NCBI RefSeq assembly: GCF_000224065.1
Contig: NZ_AFWT01000001.1
Coordinates: 1-64,000 of the forward strand
Direction of reading: 5' to 3'
DNA: 64,000 bases
DNA from: Thiorhodococcus drewsii AZ1
GTDB taxonomy: Bacteria > Pseudomonadota > Gammaproteobacteria > Chromatiales > Chromatiaceae
Shown: positions 1 through 6,585 of the stretch, piece after piece
Position numbering within the stretch: position 1 is the stretch's first letter
Layout: the number at the start of each line of letters is the position of its first letter
Program-made: the position numbers and the translations under genes
Notes under the pieces: model-generated
What the model saw: the letters and a program-made list of their open reading frames with translations, nothing else
Databases searched by the model: none
What the model was told of the DNA's origin: nothing

Positions 1-2
1 CC

Positions 3-200
3 TACATTCTGGCCAAGAAGCCCGTGCCCAAGCAGTCTCCGCGACTCAACGAGGTGTTGCGCTTGATCGCCCGCCAGGGCGGATTTCTCGGACGCAAGGG
101 CGATGGCGAGCCTGGTGTGAAGAGCATTTGGCTCGGACTGCAGCGCATCAGAGACGTGGCAGCCGGGATCAAATACGCCAAAGAATCTCATGACTTATGA
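3..200 (+). CDS. IS4-family (Tn5/IS50-like) transposase, C-terminal fragment
   Basis: The open frame runs in from the left edge and ends at a TGA at 198-200, giving 65 residues. They contain GGFLGRKGDGEPGVKSIW and a WLGLQRIRD segment, which match the C-terminal end of DDE transposases of the Tn5/IS50 branch of the IS4 family. Only this non-catalytic tail is visible; the DDE residues lie outside the window. An inverted-repeat-like sequence follows at once (201-219), so this is the 3' end of an insertion sequence. It points into the 3' end of the opposing protease gene, which it appears to have interrupted. Intactness of the element cannot be judged here. Confidence 0.8.
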   Translation, partial: YILAKKPVPKQSPRLNEVLRLIARQGGFLGRKGDGEPGVKSIWLGLQRIRDVAAGIKYAKESHDL

Positions 201-1381
201 AGATGTGTGTAATGAGATGGGCTTACACCCATAGTCCCCAAGCTCTTTTTAAAATGCGCCTCAATAAGTGCCAATCTTGTTAAACAGTGAAGCGGAAATT
301 CAACTATCTCGTAAGGGAACTCTTTACCCAAATATGTTGCCGCTCCAGATGAGGTAATCGCAAAAAGCACACCAAGCATTCTAAAATGCCCATAAGGGTG
401 CATTAGCGCAAGATCTTCTTGTTTAGATTTGACGGCTTTCAATATTGCATCTTCGCTAAATAATTTTTGCGGCTCTTTTTCAACAAAAAATAACCCAAAA
501 ATTTCTTTATTTAGCTTAAGCCATGTATCCAAATATAGTAACTGTATTAGTAAAGCCACGCCAAGAAGGAATGCCGCTATCATTCTTTTTGGATTGCAGT
601 AATACTGGTTGCCCATAGTAAGAACATTACGGAATGCTTCATTTTGCAAATTAACCAAAATTTTAATTACACCATGCCAATCAGCGCTCAACTCTAAACA
701 CCAATTGAGTTCTCGCAATGCTTCTTCGGTTCCTACATTACTTTTTACATCTCCAATATACTGCCCACTTCGCTCAAACCCTATAATGCCTCCGTCTCCG
801 CTAAGCGCATGATTTCGTTCATGATCTAGAACAAAATATGTCAATACGCTGCATAAATAATGGTATTCATCTGCACTGCTTGAGTTAAATTCATATTCAA
901 AATCAGAATCTTCCCATGGTCTCCGAATTAGATCATAGCCGGCAAAATCTTTAGATTTCTGTACCCCATAATCACGATTCAATACTCTTTCTATTAATAG
1001 CCGTATATCATTATCCGCAATTTCCGCTTCCTTTCCTGTTGTCATCAATAATGTCGAAAGATGAGCTGTTCGATTTATTAAAAGACGCATTCCATGAGAC
1101 ATACCGATACATTCACTGCTTTCTAGTGGAGCGTAAACTGCAAATGGATCGTAACTATTGACTTCTATAAATGTCTGCTTAAACCCTCCCTTTGATGATG
1201 ACTTCCACTTCGAATAGGTGTCCCTTTCAATTAGAAACTGGATAAGACCCGGGTGAGTCACGTCTTCGAAAATAGCTAGCTCTATTGACGTGTTATGGCC
1301 GCCTAAAAGATCCGCGAAAGATTTTTCGTCTCCCTTAGGACGAGGAAGCCAGTGCTTGGTTTCATTCGGTGTCATCGGCAT
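188..1381 (-). CDS. Membrane-anchored HExxH metalloprotease (M48-like motifs), 3' end replaced by IS
   Basis: 397 residues. HERNH at 187-191 is a zinc HExxH motif and ELSAD at 230-234 supplies the usual third ligand (ExxAD). A hydrophobic span at about 266-284 is a likely membrane helix, and HP at 328-329 with R334 recalls the HPxxxxR element of M48 proteases. These motifs in this order support a metallopeptidase, although overall identity is unfamiliar. The start overlaps the end of the upstream EACC1-like gene by 20 bases, so the two are co-transcribed and probably act together. The last nine or so codons (SHYTHLHKS) are encoded by the end of the IS element, so the native C-terminus is missing. 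Role in an immune or cell-death response is inferred from context only. Confidence 0.6.
   Translation of the reverse strand: MPMTPNETKHWLPRPKGDEKSFADLLGGHNTSIELAIFEDVTHPGLIQFLIERDTYSKWKSSSKGGFKQTFIEVNSYDPFAVYAPLESSECIGMSHGMRLLINRTAHLSTLLMTTGKEAEIADNDIRLLIERVLNRDYGVQKSKDFAGYDLIRRPWEDSDFEYEFNSSSADEYHYLCSVLTYFVLDHERNHALSGDGGIIGFERSGQYIGDVKSNVGTEEALRELNWCLELSADWHGVIKILVNLQNEAFRNVLTMGNQYYCNPKRMIAAFLLGVALLIQLLYLDTWLKLNKEIFGLFFVEKEPQKLFSEDAILKAVKSKQEDLALMHPYGHFRMLGVLFAITSSGAATYLGKEFPYEIVEFPLHCLTRLALIEAHFKKSLGTMGVSPSHYTHLHKS
201..219. repeat. Terminal inverted repeat of the IS4/Tn5-like element
   Basis: Read on the minus strand, 219 to 201 ends in TTACACACATCT, differing at one of 12 positions from the inner part of the Tn5 mosaic end (TTATACACATCT). 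It lies directly after the transposase stop, where a Tn5-like end is expected. The exact outer boundary and the target duplication cannot be fixed because the other end is outside the window. Confidence 0.6.
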
Positions 1382-1800
1382 CTCTATTTCCTACTATTCT
1401 TTGTTTCTCCAATTTTTCTATAATCTCTATAATCTCGTCTTTTGAAAATCCTTCCATAAATGTGCTGCCATTATTTTTAACTTCAATTTTCTTAACGTTA
1501 TTTCTTTTGGCTAGGGCCTCTATACTTTTGATCAGTTGAACAAGCACTGGACTTGCAGCCAAGGCGGTGACAATTACCTCGAGTGGCAGACCTAAATTGC
1601 TAGCTCCAAGAGCTTGTCTGCGAATATTTACATTCTTCATTGGGATTTCGCGCAATAAACTTCTAGATGATTCCTCAGATACTTGAACCAAAAAACATAG
1701 CTCGTCTGTCTCTTCTACATTTATCATTTGCTTTTCCCAGACTACTTCATATTAGTTGTTTAGCAGTTACGATATGTGTGTATGGATACTTAGAGTCTAA
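220..1800 (-). mobile_element. Integron gene cassette 2 (3'-truncated by IS)
   Basis: On the minus strand this begins with TTAGAC, immediately after the G of the attC core site at 1801, which is where a second cassette in an integron array should start. It holds a 73-base leader, an EACC1-like gene and a membrane protease gene that overlap as an operon. No attC follows the protease gene, because the IS element enters the coding sequence first. The original attC is either beyond the IS or lost. The cassette is markedly AT-rich next to the rest of the window. Confidence 0.65.
1362..1727 (-). CDS. Small EACC1-like effector-associated protein
   Basis: 121 residues. The pattern is a beta strand (LCFLVQV), a helix (SSRSLLREI), a Gly/Leu-rich turn (GASNLGLPLE), a long hydrophobic helix (VIVTALAASPVLVQLIKSIEAL), then a basic strand (VKKIEVKNNGST) and a final helix (SKDEIIEIIEKLEK). 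This layout resembles effector-associated constant component 1 (EACC1), a small partner domain encoded beside effectors in bacterial conflict systems; that match is from memory of the pattern and needs a profile search. ATG at 1727 lies 73 bases after the cassette boundary. It overlaps the protease gene, indicating a two-gene operon. Confidence 0.5.
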   Translation of the reverse strand: MINVEETDELCFLVQVSEESSRSLLREIPMKNVNIRRQALGASNLGLPLEVIVTALAASPVLVQLIKSIEALAKRNNVKKIEVKNNGSTFMEGFSKDEIIEIIEKLEKQRIVGNRDADDTE

Positions 1801-1883
1801 CGTAAGCCTCAAGCCGACCGCCCAAAGCGGCGCGAGCGAAGCGAGCGGCGCTTTGGGCGGTCGGCTTGAGGCTTTTGTTAGAA
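1795..1883 (-). other. attC: Integron attC recombination site
   Basis: On the minus strand it starts with TTCTAAC (R'', 1883-1877), folds through a perfect 25-bp inverted repeat (arms 1850-1874 and 1804-1828) with a GC-rich loop, and ends with GTTAGAC (R', 1801-1795), which fits the core consensus GTTRRRY. It begins two bases after the TIR stop codon, the normal place for an attC. R'' is exactly complementary to GTTAGAA at the 5' edge of the same cassette (3030-3024), as expected if both came from one circular cassette. The perfect stem is unusual, since attC sites normally carry unpaired bases that direct strand choice. Confidence 0.85.
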
Positions 1884-3029
1884 TTTCATTTGCTGACAGC
1901 TTCATTTGTAGTCCTAGCGATTTTAAAAAACAATTCTTCTTGCTCCGCTTCGGTCATATTAATGACTGGTTTAGATGGAGGATTTGCTGACTGAAATACT
2001 CCCAACTCGGATTCGGCGAATGAACATGGCTTCAATATAACAGGAACTATAGTCGTTCCATGTCGTTTAGCAGAAGCCAACAATGGCGGAAGTTCATTAT
2101 CTACGATAAAATCAGAAGCTAAAAAATCAGCGCTAACCAATAATATAGCAATCTTAGATGCATTTAGTGCTTGTATAATTTGCTCTTTCCATTTCATCCC
2201 CGGTTTAATTTTCGTATCATCCCACGGCGATATCATTCCCTTACGCTCAAATGGTTTTAAATGAATTTGCAACCTCTTTAACCATTCTGTATCAGCATGA
2301 CTATAGCTGATAAAGACGGGTGTTGACTTATCAAGAGACATAGATGCTTTTCCTCTATTTTCTTTATTAATCTCATGTATTGAACATCCCGTTCTTGCGA
2401 TATTTGCAAGCTTGATTAGCATACTTTGGATGTATTGAATCTGTTCAAACTCAAGATATTTGTTAATGGTCTTTAAGCTATCCAAAGATATATAACCCGA
2501 CTCAATGGTTTCAACAATATCAGATTTGATTACTTTTCTGTGAAACAAACAGCCTCGCTCACCATCATGAATCATTCCCTTTCCAACAATAAATCTAATT
2601 GAAAAACTCAGCAATTCAAAGCAATAATAAACATGAAGTGGTACTGGGGCAATTAATCTCTCTACTCCGTGGATGGATGTTATGACCTTCCCCGTTAGTC
2701 TTCCGTTTTCATTTGTCTGCATTGAACCAAAGAGGTTCCCCCATTTCTCTCCATCTAAACGTTTATCAACAACACCAATTGTCAGGTTATGAAATCCTTT
2801 CAAGTCTTTGAATACGCAATCAATTAGTCTGTAAATTTCTTTTGTATTATAAAAAACGGTATTTTCCGGTTGATAATCTATAAACCTTGCATCGGTTAGC
2901 ATGGAAAATGAAAAGTAATTCTGGTTTTCATTGGTAAATGATATTGCCTCCAATAAGGCATCAGGATCGTGAAATCCAATTTCAACCAGTTCTATTGGAA
3001 ATCTATTCATGCCGCCCCTGAAATTCTAA
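1801..3029 (-). mobile_element. Integron gene cassette 1 (TIR cassette)
   Basis: The boundaries are the G/TT cut points of the two core sites: GTTAGAA at 3030-3024 next to attI, and GTTAGAC at 1801-1795. The 1229-bp unit contains a 19-base leader, one gene and one attC, the canonical cassette layout, and is transcribed away from intI. Confidence 0.8.
1886..3010 (-). CDS. TIR-domain protein with conserved N-terminal partner domain
   Basis: 374 residues. The TIR domain spans about 229-370: it opens with PVFISYSHAD, continues with WDDTKIKPG, and has LLVSADFLASDFIVDNELP, in which E306 is at the position of the catalytic NADase glutamate. The N-terminal 220 residues form a separate domain with spaced motifs GRLTGKVITSIHG (103-115), a hydrophobic YYCFELLSFSIR helix and HDGERGCLF (148-156); I cannot name it, but it looks like a sensor or regulatory module. 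TIR domains of this kind commonly destroy NAD+ during phage defence, so an abortive-infection effector is a reasonable inference. The gene fills cassette 1, with only 19 bases before its ATG. Confidence 0.8.
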   Translation of the reverse strand: MNRFPIELVEIGFHDPDALLEAISFTNENQNYFSFSMLTDARFIDYQPENTVFYNTKEIYRLIDCVFKDLKGFHNLTIGVVDKRLDGEKWGNLFGSMQTNENGRLTGKVITSIHGVERLIAPVPLHVYYCFELLSFSIRFIVGKGMIHDGERGCLFHRKVIKSDIVETIESGYISLDSLKTINKYLEFEQIQYIQSMLIKLANIARTGCSIHEINKENRGKASMSLDKSTPVFISYSHADTEWLKRLQIHLKPFERKGMISPWDDTKIKPGMKWKEQIIQALNASKIAILLVSADFLASDFIVDNELPPLLASAKRHGTTIVPVILKPCSFAESELGVFQSANPPSKPVINMTEAEQEELFFKIARTTNEAVSK

Positions 3030-3199
3030 CAGTTGATTAGACAGAATCAGTAATTATTGCGCTAGACGGATTCTCTAATTTCTGTACTAGACAGATTCTG
3101 TCTAGTATGACTATGATTCACGCACACAATACGACCACCTCACATCCCCTGCAACACCCTGCCCCGTCTAACCACGCGTACACAAGCCGAGATTAGGCC
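3030..3199. other. attI: attI-like region with 25-bp-period direct repeats
   Basis: The region between intI and the first cassette. It contains TAGACAGAATC (3038), TAGACGGATTC (3063) and TAGACAGATTC (3088), spaced exactly 25 bases apart, and the third copy is part of a palindrome CTAGACAG-ATT-CTGTCTAG (3087-3105). Direct repeats next to the crossover point are known integrase-binding sites in attI of other integrons. The crossover itself is at the G of 3030. Promoters for intI and for the cassettes are expected here or just inside intI, but I cannot assign them with confidence. Confidence 0.6.
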
Positions 3200-3256
3200 A
3201 TGGATAAAAACCCGTCAACCTATAAGGATAAGGTGCGGTCGTTTTAGCACCGGTAC
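3200..3256 (+). other. 5' end of intI separated by an in-frame amber codon
   Basis: ATG at 3200 opens MDKNPSTYKDKVRSF, stops at TAG (3245-3247) and continues in the same frame as HRY into the integrase. Related long integron integrases typically carry a tryptophan before this HRYVE-like stretch, and TGG to TAG is a single change. This is therefore probably the native start of intI, now broken; the downstream GTG at 3257 would be a fallback start. Confidence 0.55.
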
Positions 3257-4600
3257 GTGGAAAAAGTCCATAAATCAGGGATTAAGCCGCCGTTCGACCG
3301 CTGGATGGTGCGACGTGCGGAGCAGTACATCGCAGCCTTTCCTGATAGGAAGCTGGTGGAGCAGACGCCCGCCGATGTAGAGCAATATCTTGCGAATCTG
3401 GGAAAGAAGACCGAGCTGAAGGATTGGCAGTTTCGCCAAGCGGTCGATGCTATACGGATTCTCTTCGAGCTCGCGGGGGTCGAATGGCTTGGACAGGTCG
3501 ACTGGGAACAGTGGCGGGCATCGGCTCGGCTGCTGGAGCAGAACCATCCGACGCTGGCCCGAGATTATGAGGTGGTCTCAGTGACGTCGAACTCGGATGC
3601 CGATGACACAACCTACTCCCTCGCTGAGATCCGCAAAGCGCATTCGGCCCTGCTGGACCGAGTCGTCAAGGCGATTCGAGTCCGTGGGATGGCGATCCGC
3701 ACCGAACAAACCTATGTCCATTGGATGCTGCGCTATATCGCCTTCAGCGGGAATCGGGACCCGTCCGAATTGGGCGCCAATCAAATCGCCCGTTTCCTGG
3801 AGCATCTGGCGGTCGATCGGCGTGTGGCCGCGAGTACCCAGAATCTGGCGCTCAATGCCCTGGTTTTTCTCTATCGCAACGTCCTCGGGCGCGAAGATCT
3901 CGCACTGGAAGAGTTTGTACGCGCCAAGCGCCCTCGGCGTTTACCGACGGTGCTGACCCATGCCGAAGTCACGACGCTTCTGAGCCAACTCGACGGTGTT
4001 CATCGACTGATGGGCTCGCTGCTCTATGGCACCGGAATGCGGCTGATGGAATGCGTCCGGTTGCGTGTGCAGGACATCGATTTCGGATACGGCCAGATCC
4101 TGGTCCGCAACGCCAAAGGAAACAAGGATCGCGTGGTTCCTTTGCCAGAACGCACACAGGATGCTCTGAGGGACCATCTGGTGCGCGTGAAGGTGCTGCA
4201 TGAAGCCGACCTGGCGGAGGAATTCGGCGAGGTGTACCTACCGGATGCGCTGGAGCGGAAATACCCGAACGCGGCCCGAGATTGGCGTTGGCAGTATGTC
4301 TTTCCGAGCGGACGTCTCTCCACCGATCCACGTAGCGGCGTTACGCGGCGCCATCACCTGCACGAATCGGCACTGCAGAAGGCCGTCAATCGGGCAGCCC
4401 AGGCGGCCGGGATCACGAAGCGGGTCGGGCCCCATACACTGCGCCACAGCTTCGCGACCCATGTGCTTCAGGCGGGATATGACATCCGCACGGTGCAGGA
4501 ATTGCTCGGGCACGCGGATGTATCGACCACCATGATCTATACGCATGTGCTGAATCGCGGCGGCAAGGGGGTGCAGAGTCCGCTGGATGCGTTGGTTTGA
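3257..4600 (+). CDS. intI: Integron integrase (tyrosine recombinase), 5' end interrupted
   Basis: 447 residues from a GTG. The C-terminal half is a complete tyrosine recombinase: R262 in [14 protein letters not shown] near 288-290, H393 and R396 in [13 protein letters not shown]419 in [10 protein letters not shown] and Y428. The insert at about 325-370 ([20 protein letters not shown], then a RRHHLHE stretch) is the IntI-specific patch that separates integron integrases from XerC/D. A SAM-like core-binding domain starts near 132, and the first 130 residues form the extra N-terminal region seen in long IntI proteins. It recombines attI and attC sites and faces away from the cassettes, as expected. 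The amber codon upstream (3245) suggests reduced or lost function, though the catalytic part is intact. Confidence 0.88.
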   Translation: MEKVHKSGIKPPFDRWMVRRAEQYIAAFPDRKLVEQTPADVEQYLANLGKKTELKDWQFRQAVDAIRILFELAGVEWLGQVDWEQWRASARLLEQNHPTLARDYEVVSVTSNSDADDTTYSLAEIRKAHSALLDRVVKAIRVRGMAIRTEQTYVHWMLRYIAFSGNRDPSELGANQIARFLEHLAVDRRVAASTQNLALNALVFLYRNVLGREDLALEEFVRAKRPRRLPTVLTHAEVTTLLSQLDGVHRLMGSLLYGTGMRLMECVRLRVQDIDFGYGQILVRNAKGNKDRVVPLPERTQDALRDHLVRVKVLHEADLAEEFGEVYLPDALERKYPNAARDWRWQYVFPSGRLSTDPRSGVTRRHHLHESALQKAVNRAAQAAGITKRVGPHTLRHSFATHVLQAGYDIRTVQELLGHADVSTTMIYTHVLNRGGKGVQSPLDALV

Positions 4601-4685
4601 AAGAACGGTCGAGACAAAGGGAGGCGGTTCTTGGGTGCGGTATGTGATGGCAAGGCTTGGTCGGCATGGGTGCTGACTTCCATTC

Positions 4686-4711
4686 GGCGGAATACGCTGC
4701 GCTATTCCGCC
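4686..4711. repeat. Dispersed palindrome, GGCGGAATA / TATTCCGCC
   Basis: A perfect 9-bp inverted repeat around an 8-base loop CGCTGCGC, between intI and the convergent channel gene. It belongs to the same style as the two palindromes at 20164-20242: variable stem with a GCGCAGC-like loop. Confidence 0.6.
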
Positions 4712-4750
4712 CTACCGGGGTGTTCGCGGGGTGTTGGTGGAGGCTGGAAA

Positions 4751-6313
4751 TCAGGGCATGGGTGTCCAGCGACCGCGATGTCGGCGCGAGGGGCGTAAGA
4801 CCAGACCTTCGATGCGCTCGCGGATGTCGCGCATGCTGAGGCTTCGGGCGGGCTGGCGGCTGGCGAAGCGGGCGGCTTCGGCGGCGTCCAGACGTTCCTT
4901 GACGACCTCGGCTAGACGCTCGGAAAGTTCGGGCCGTTCGGAGAGCAGGCCGCGAACGCATTCGAGATCGATGCGAATCAGGTTTACGTCGCTCTTGGCC
5001 GTGTATTCCAGGAAGGAGGGATCCGTCGTGAGCATCGAGGTGATGCCGAAGTATTTTCCCGGCCCCAGGGTTTCGGTGACCTTGCGGGTGCGATCGAAGA
5101 GCGTGACCGCCGCCTCGATCAGCCCGGCTGTGACCACGTAGAAGGCCTCGCTCTGCACGCCCTCCGCCAGGATGACGCGACCGCTGTCGAACTGACAGAA
5201 TGCGGCGCGCGAAGCCAACCGCTCCAGCTCCTCTGCGGTCAGGAAACCCGAGAGATCGAGACTCTGAAGCGCCAGCAGCAGGCTCGGCGGCTCAGCCTGA
5301 GTGACCTGGGCGCGACGGGTGCGGATCTCGTGCACCTCCGGAGCGGCCTCAATGCCCGCCGCCTGCAGCCCGCGATGGATCTCGCGAAAAAGCTCCTCGC
5401 GGGCACGGAACATCGTCGGATAGTTCTTCAGATGCACCCAGACCATGTAGGAATAGGGAACGGTCGTGGCGTCGGCGAGACGCACCACCGGGTAAGGAAA
5501 CTTGAGCACGTTCTCACAGCGCAGGGCCGCCTCCAACATGAGCGCAGTGGCGAAGCGCGGATCCACCTCGGGGGGGAGCTTAATGAAGTACCAAGGTGCA
5601 TAGAGATGCTGCACGTCGTGCAGATTCTTGATCATCTGCCCCGCCATCTGTGAGTTGGGGATGATGTGGGTCGAGTTGTCCCAGCCCCGCAGCCAGGTCG
5701 CACGCCAGTTCATGTCGACCACCTGCCCGATGGTCCCGTTGGTCAACTCCACCCAGTCGCCGAGCCGAAACGGTCGCTCGATTCCCAGGGCCACGCCGGA
5801 GAAAAGGTCGCCCAGCGTCTTCTGCAACGCCAAACCAAGAACCGCCGCCGCAACGCCGGTCGAGACCCAGATACCGGTGAAGGAGTAGCCGCGTTGCCAT
5901 AGATAGATCGCGCCTCCAAGCACCATCATGGCGACGTAGATGAGACCGGTCACGAGCTTGGGAATCCGCTCGGATAGTTCCTCGTCGGCACGATCGAGCC
6001 ACACGACCTCGATGAGGCGCGCCAGCGCCCATCCAGCGGATAGATAGGCCAGCAGCAGGGTCAGCGAACGGATGGAATCGTCCACCCCAGAGATGTCGAG
6101 CAGATGCGCGGCCAGTCGGACCAGCGCCCCACCGACGAGGAACGCGTACGGCAGCAGGACCAGATCGATCAGGGCAACGATACGCGGAAAGCGCGGACTC
6201 CCGGACTTACCGCCGAGCATCCAGGCAACGAGCCGTCCAAAGAGCACGACCAGCAATGCTCCCAGCAAGAGGTCCCAATTGTCGTATGCCAGGATGTCGA
6301 AAAGCTTGTTCAT
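4751..6313 (-). CDS. MscS-family mechanosensitive channel with cyclic-nucleotide-binding domain
   Basis: 520 residues. Four hydrophobic spans in the first 150 residues precede the MscS pore helix and beta domain (VSTGVAAAVLGLALQKT, then GDLFSGVALGIERPFRLGDW). After the soluble MscS part, residues about 360-475 form a cNMP-binding fold (EAFYVVTAGLIEAAV, then LGPGKYFGITSML). The combination describes an inner-membrane channel gated or tuned by a nucleotide as well as by tension, a known family architecture. The conserved arginine and glutamate of a true cAMP pocket are not obvious, so the ligand is uncertain. It stands alone, convergent with intI, downstream of the cbb operon. Confidence 0.85.
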   Translation of the reverse strand: MNKLFDILAYDNWDLLLGALLVVLFGRLVAWMLGGKSGSPRFPRIVALIDLVLLPYAFLVGGALVRLAAHLLDISGVDDSIRSLTLLLAYLSAGWALARLIEVVWLDRADEELSERIPKLVTGLIYVAMMVLGGAIYLWQRGYSFTGIWVSTGVAAAVLGLALQKTLGDLFSGVALGIERPFRLGDWVELTNGTIGQVVDMNWRATWLRGWDNSTHIIPNSQMAGQMIKNLHDVQHLYAPWYFIKLPPEVDPRFATALMLEAALRCENVLKFPYPVVRLADATTVPYSYMVWVHLKNYPTMFRAREELFREIHRGLQAAGIEAAPEVHEIRTRRAQVTQAEPPSLLLALQSLDLSGFLTAEELERLASRAAFCQFDSGRVILAEGVQSEAFYVVTAGLIEAAVTLFDRTRKVTETLGPGKYFGITSMLTTDPSFLEYTAKSDVNLIRIDLECVRGLLSERPELSERLAEVVKERLDAAEAARFASRQPARSLSMRDIRERIEGLVLRPSRRHRGRWTPMP

Positions 6314-6339
6314 CAGCCAACCGCGTTGAGCGCAAATCG

Positions 6340-6362
6340 GTCAGTGAGCCGGTGTCACTGAC
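6340..6362. promoter_or_regulatory. Inverted repeat GTCAGTGA-N7-TCACTGAC
   Basis: An 8-bp perfect inverted repeat 27 bases upstream of the channel gene start and downstream of cbbO. It could be an operator for the channel gene or a weak terminator for the cbb operon; there is no T-run. Spacing of seven bases does not fit a CRP site. Confidence 0.35.
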
Positions 6363-6585
6363 TAGAGTGAAACGTCAGGGTATCAGGTCTCGCGATCGCG
6401 CAGATCATATGCGCGAAGCATCCAGGAATGCCGGTGGAAAATCGCTGGAAACGGGCGACGGAATAGGGTCTCGAAGGGCGACCGCTTGACCGCACACCCT
6501 CGACGAGGCCCCAATGACGGCAGGAGACACACCTGCACGCAGGTCCGCCCGTCACCTCATCGCGAGCGACCCGCTGGCAGCAGCA

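Noticed and set aside
609-812. 67-residue plus-strand frame within the protease gene
   Set aside because: No ribosome site, opposite a frame with clear zinc motifs.
3061-3110. LexA box in the attI region
   Set aside because: CTGTACTAGACAG has five bases between CTGT and ACAG, whereas the gammaproteobacterial LexA site has eight.
6340-6362. CRP site before the channel gene
   Set aside because: The half-sites GTGA and TCAC are seven bases apart; CRP requires six.
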